Source: Gemmatimonadales bacterium (lineage in GTDB: Bacteria; Gemmatimonadota; Gemmatimonadetes; Gemmatimonadales; GWC2-71-9). Taken from it: DNA of 64,000 nt. The DNA lies in contig DASYCE010000026.1 in assembly GCA_036500345.1 (NCBI GenBank), positions 62,001 to 126,000 of the forward strand, given 5' to 3'. Position 1 is the first letter of the stretch. Every line of letters starts with the position of its first letter. Below, in pieces: positions 62,547 through 64,000 of the stretch. The notes below the pieces were generated by a model. That model saw only the letters and a list, made by a program, of their open reading frames with translations, searched no databases and was not told where the DNA came from. The position numbers were made by a program, and so were the translations under genes.

Positions 62547-63389
62547 TCAGAGGATCGCGTTGTCGATCAGGCGCGTGGCGCCGACGCGAGCAGCGACCGC
62601 GACGATCGTCCCGGGTCGGACAGTATCGACGGGCGCGAGCCGGTCGGGATCGACGATCGCAATATAGTCCGGACGAACCGCGGGAACCGCGGCAAATGCC
62701 GCCTCGATGATCCCGCGAATTCGCTCGGCGCCGGTCTCGCCGCGCCGGGTCGCCGCCTGCGCGGCATCGAGCGCGCGAGAGAGGACCAGGGCATCGCCGC
62801 GTTCAGTCGCCGAGAGGTAGACGTTGCGCGAGCTCATCGCCAGACCATCAGGTTCGCGGACCGTGGCCACGATCTCGAGCTCGACCGGACAATCGAGGTC
62901 GCGAACCATCGACCGGATCAGCGTCACCTGCTGAATGTCCTTCTGGCCAAAGATCGCGACGTCGGGCTCGATGATGTGGAAGAGCTTGGCGACCACGGTC
63001 AACACGCCGTCGAAGTGTCCCGGGCGGATCGCCCCTTCCCATCGGGTCGCCGCGTCGCCCGCGATGACGCGCGTCCCTCCGTCGCCGCGATACATCTCAC
63101 CGGCCTCGGGCGCAAAGAGCAGATCGACGCCACGCCCCTCCGCGAGCGCCTGGTCGCGCGGAAGATCGCGCGGATAGCGCGCGAGATCTTCGTTCGGACC
63201 GAACTGCAGTGGATTGACGAAGACGCTCATCACCACGACATCCGCCCGACGGCGCGCCGCATCGACCAGGGCAAGATGCCCCTCGTGCAGCGCGCCCATC
63301 GTCGGGACCAGTGCGATACGGGCGTTGTGCCGCCGTTCGCGCTCGAGCCGCTGGCGGATCTGCGCGATCGAGCGCAGCACGTCCATCAT
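62547..63389 (-). CDS. panC: Pantothenate synthetase
   Basis: ATP-dependent joining of pantoate and beta-alanine. The 280-residue protein has VPTMGALHEGHLALV (HIGH-type), SVFVNPLQFGPNEDL, GQKDIQQ and MSSRNVYL (KMSKS-like). The ATG overlaps the panB stop as TGATG; a TTG one codon earlier is possible. Confidence 0.97.
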   Translation of the reverse strand: MMDVLRSIAQIRQRLERERRHNARIALVPTMGALHEGHLALVDAARRRADVVVMSVFVNPLQFGPNEDLARYPRDLPRDQALAEGRGVDLLFAPEAGEMYRGDGGTRVIAGDAATRWEGAIRPGHFDGVLTVVAKLFHIIEPDVAIFGQKDIQQVTLIRSMVRDLDCPVELEIVATVREPDGLAMSSRNVYLSATERGDALVLSRALDAAQAATRRGETGAERIRGIIEAAFAAVPAVRPDYIAIVDPDRLAPVDTVRPGTIVAVAARVGATRLIDNAIL

Positions 63390-64000
63390 CAATCGAACGA
63401 GTGCGAGTCGTCCGGGTAGGTGCCGTTGCGGACTTCGGCACCGAAGGCGGCGACGGCGTTGCGCACCGTCGCACCGAGGGTCGCGTAGCGCTTGAGGAAT
63501 CGTGGCGCGAATTCCTCATTCAGGCCGAGCATGTCGTGCAGCACCAGCACCTGTCCATCGCAGCCGGGTCCCGCACCGATCCCGATTGTCGGGATCGCCA
63601 CCGATGCCGTGATCTCGGCGGCGAGTCCCCGGGGGACCAGTTCGAGAACGATCGCGGTGGCACCGGCGTCTTCCAGTGCTCGTGCGTCGCTCCTGAGGCG
63701 CGCGGCGACCGCCTCGTCGCGGCCCTGCACTTTCGTCCCGAGCAGGTTCACTGATTGCGGCGTGAACCCCAGGTGCCCGACGACCGGGATCCCGCGATCA
63801 ACCAGCGCGCGGACGGTGGGCGCCATCGCTTCGCCTCCCTCGAGCTTGACCGCATGGCAATCGGTTTCGGCGAGAACGCGGCCGCTGTTGCGGACCGCTT
63901 CCTCGATGCTGACCTGATACGAGAGAAACGGCAGATCGACGATGATCGGCGTGTGCAACGCACCGCGCCGGACACTCGCCGCGTGATAGATCATCTGATC
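63389..64000 (-). CDS. panB: 3-methyl-2-oxobutanoate hydroxymethyltransferase (5' end outside window)
   Basis: First step of pantoate synthesis. About 203 residues are visible: DQMIYHAASVRRG, DLPFLSYQ, AVKLEGGE (metal and ketoacid site), VVGHLGFTPQSV and GIGAGPGCDGQVLVLHDMLGL. The gene runs off the right edge, lacking roughly the first 50-60 codons. It leads panB-panC-panD. Confidence 0.96.
   Translation of the reverse strand, partial: DQMIYHAASVRRGALHTPIIVDLPFLSYQVSIEEAVRNSGRVLAETDCHAVKLEGGEAMAPTVRALVDRGIPVVGHLGFTPQSVNLLGTKVQGRDEAVAARLRSDARALEDAGATAIVLELVPRGLAAEITASVAIPTIGIGAGPGCDGQVLVLHDMLGLNEEFAPRFLKRYATLGATVRNAVAAFGAEVRNGTYPDDSHSFD

Overview
The window is a GC-rich, very compact bacterial chromosome segment with no mobile element, CRISPR array or rRNA. 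Several secreted metallo- and serine peptidases, an outer-membrane plug/barrel protein, an M8-type lipoprotein, an HU protein with an acidic tail and many GTG/TTG starts suggest a Gram-negative heterotroph. My best guess is Gemmatimonadota or a neighbouring phylum; this is inference from gene content and not a measured placement.

Layout. 1-5.3 kb: the start of mdh, a degenerate TrmL-like SPOUT protein, two related secreted M28 peptidases and a secreted PEBP-like protein between them. 5.3-7.4 kb: an HU gene overlapping moaD-moaE-moaA (molybdopterin). 7.4-12 kb: gap-pgk-tpiA-secG-carA (lower glycolysis, protein export, carbamoyl phosphate). 12-25.3 kb: a dense minus-strand chain of housekeeping genes, pepA, a TonB-plug barrel, yicC, gmk, rpoZ, coaBC, type-4 UDG, dnaB, radA, ispD, a Sua5-type gene, a YwlE-like phosphatase, aroE and comF. 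25.3-30.3 kb: tRNA-Leu(CAA), an ECF sigma/anti-sigma/Spy-like operon, a GDPD gene and rng-rplU-rpmA. 30.8-34 kb: an M8-like lipoprotein and recQ. 34-52.4 kb: an unbroken minus-strand chain of 16 genes. It starts with aspS-phoH-ybeY, passes through two CorC-type genes, mgtE and meaB, then a split B12-dependent acyl-CoA mutase with an eRF1-like gene between its two subunits, then a biotin-type carboxylase beta subunit, an S8 peptidase, AtuA, a stand-alone AtuA C-terminal domain, an enoyl-CoA hydratase and a small membrane protein. 52.6-64 kb: rlmN, a fluoride riboswitch with crcB, an SdpR-SdpI-hydrolase operon with a visible operator, a hydroxypyruvate/glyoxylate module (2-hydroxyacid dehydrogenase, aminotransferase, glycerate kinase), a DUF6496-like small basic protein, and panB-panC-panD-yqeK-LytR_C.

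Most genes abut or overlap. Four-base ATGA/GTGA and five-base TGATG stop-start overlaps recur at more than twenty junctions, so translational coupling looks like a general habit here. The most interesting part is the 34-52 kb chain. The mutase has isobutyryl-CoA-mutase-type residues (Phe and Gln where methylmalonyl-CoA mutases have Tyr and Arg). A Vms1/eRF1-like protein sits between its two subunits with a strong ribosome-binding site. Together these suggest a branched-chain or terpenoid acyl-CoA degradation operon joined to translation and metal-homeostasis genes.
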